A stretch of 64,000 nt of DNA from assembly GCF_010091925.1 (NCBI RefSeq), contig NZ_WVID01000031.1, positions 1 through 64,000 of the forward strand, given 5' to 3'. The position numbers and the translations under genes were made by a program. The notes under the pieces were generated by a model that did not search any database, had not been told where the DNA came from, and was given only the letters and a program-made list of their open reading frames with translations. Every line of letters begins with the position of its first letter. Position 1 is the first letter of the stretch. The DNA is from Nostoc sp. B(2019). GTDB lineage: Bacteria; Cyanobacteriota; Cyanobacteriia; Cyanobacteriales; Nostocaceae. Below are positions 63,585 through 64,000 of this stretch, piece by piece.

Positions 63585-64000
63585 ATGCAAAAGAATTTTC
63601 GGAATCCAGCATTCACGAGGCGGCGAAGAGGTTCTAGACAAGGGTTTTCGGGTAAACCTGCCTCTAATACCCAAGACAAAACACCTAATAATAGGTCTCG
63701 GCTGTTCATTGCATGGGGCGTATTAATAGCAGCAGGCTTGGGATTGGCAATCAATTTGTATTACTTGCAAATTGTACGTGGGCCAAAGTTAACCCAGAGG
63801 GCGCGAAATCAGCAAATGGTGAATTTGCGACCTTTCATGCCACGTCGGCCAGTAGTCGATCGCGGTAACAATGTATTGGCGATTGACCGTCCGATGTATA
63901 TTTTGTACGCTCATCCCAAGTTGTTTAATAAGTCCAATGAAGAGATGGCAGAACGACTTGCCCCAATCATAAATAAAGATGCTACTGAATTGGTGAAAAC
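63585..64000 (+). CDS. Class B penicillin-binding protein (FtsI/PBP2-like), partial
   Basis: The first 138 codons from the ATG at 63585 run to the window end. A basic N-terminus (RRRRGSRQG) precedes a membrane segment (LFIAWGVLIAAGLGLAINLY) and then LQIVRGPKLTQRARNQQMVN and RRPVVDRGNNVLAIDRP, the PBP dimerisation-domain start. The transpeptidase domain lies beyond the window. Sequence fits FtsI of the septal transpeptidase group. Confidence 0.87.
   Translation, partial: MQKNFRNPAFTRRRRGSRQGFSGKPASNTQDKTPNNRSRLFIAWGVLIAAGLGLAINLYYLQIVRGPKLTQRARNQQMVNLRPFMPRRPVVDRGNNVLAIDRPMYILYAHPKLFNKSNEEMAERLAPIINKDATELVK

Overview
The window is chromosomal DNA of a filamentous, probably heterocyst-forming cyanobacterium (Nostocales-like). 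The evidence is the dense scatter of the HIP1 octamer GCGATCGC, G/A-rich heptanucleotide tandem repeats (STRR type), and cyanobacterial marker genes: circadian LdpA, the Ycf45/R3H ATPase, a TerB/Mo-nitrogenase-C protein, DUF3386, tandem signal peptidases, Obg and GlgB. No rRNA, tRNA, CRISPR array, complete insertion sequence or prophage was seen.

Layout. 0-10 kb is accessory: a sensor kinase, a four-helix-bundle S23 protein bracketed by inverted G/A repeats, then a defence-like block on the minus strand (PLD-SNF2 helicase, GIY-YIG nuclease, N6-adenine methylase). The GIY-YIG gene lies inside a cluster of palindromic GTCAT-(A/G)CTGA repeats, one of which supplies the start codon of the methylase. 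10-17 kb is housekeeping: ruvC, a yvcK-like gene, tsaE, pyrC, two lepB genes and a MOSC protein. 17.9-24.6 kb is a signalling cluster: a hybrid histidine kinase, a receiver-GGDEF-EAL protein overlapping it by 4 nt, and a receiver-histidine kinase; two of these coding regions carry in-frame repeat insertions. 24.7-27.8 kb holds ldpA and the Ycf45 ATPase gene.

28-34.3 kb is rich in small modules: a HigB-type toxin with a HigA/ImmA-peptidase antitoxin, a LuxR-PfpI-LuxR cluster, DUF3386, an aspartic-protease-like pair and a RelE-type toxin-antitoxin pair. 34-50 kb mixes metabolic genes (MocR-type aminotransferase, GFA protein, SDR-CIA30, HugZ-like protein, alpha/beta hydrolase, GCS2-like ligase), obg, two Uma2 genes, a VapBC-like pair, gene remnants (Uma2, PIN, TPR) and many hairpin repeats, including a 21-bp tandem array.

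50.4-55.8 kb is the most unusual cluster: a P2-type cation ATPase with an N-terminal HMA2-like domain and an AT-hook-like insert, translationally coupled to a divergent S-adenosylmethionine synthetase, facing a small HMA2-like membrane protein and a DUF5132 protein. Downstream are an orphan pstB and a short MgtE-type transporter gene, so 50-58 kb is an ion-transport neighbourhood. 58.4-64 kb has glgB, small secreted proteins, and an FtsL-like gene followed by the start of a class B penicillin-binding protein gene that runs off the window.

Strongest candidates for undescribed biology are (1) the ATPase/SAM-synthetase/HMA2/DUF5132 cluster, (2) the GIY-YIG nuclease embedded in palindromic repeats, (3) the two-gene PLD-helicase/methylase system, and (4) the 21-bp phased palindromic array at 48.7 kb. 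All functional calls come from reading motifs; no database search was run.
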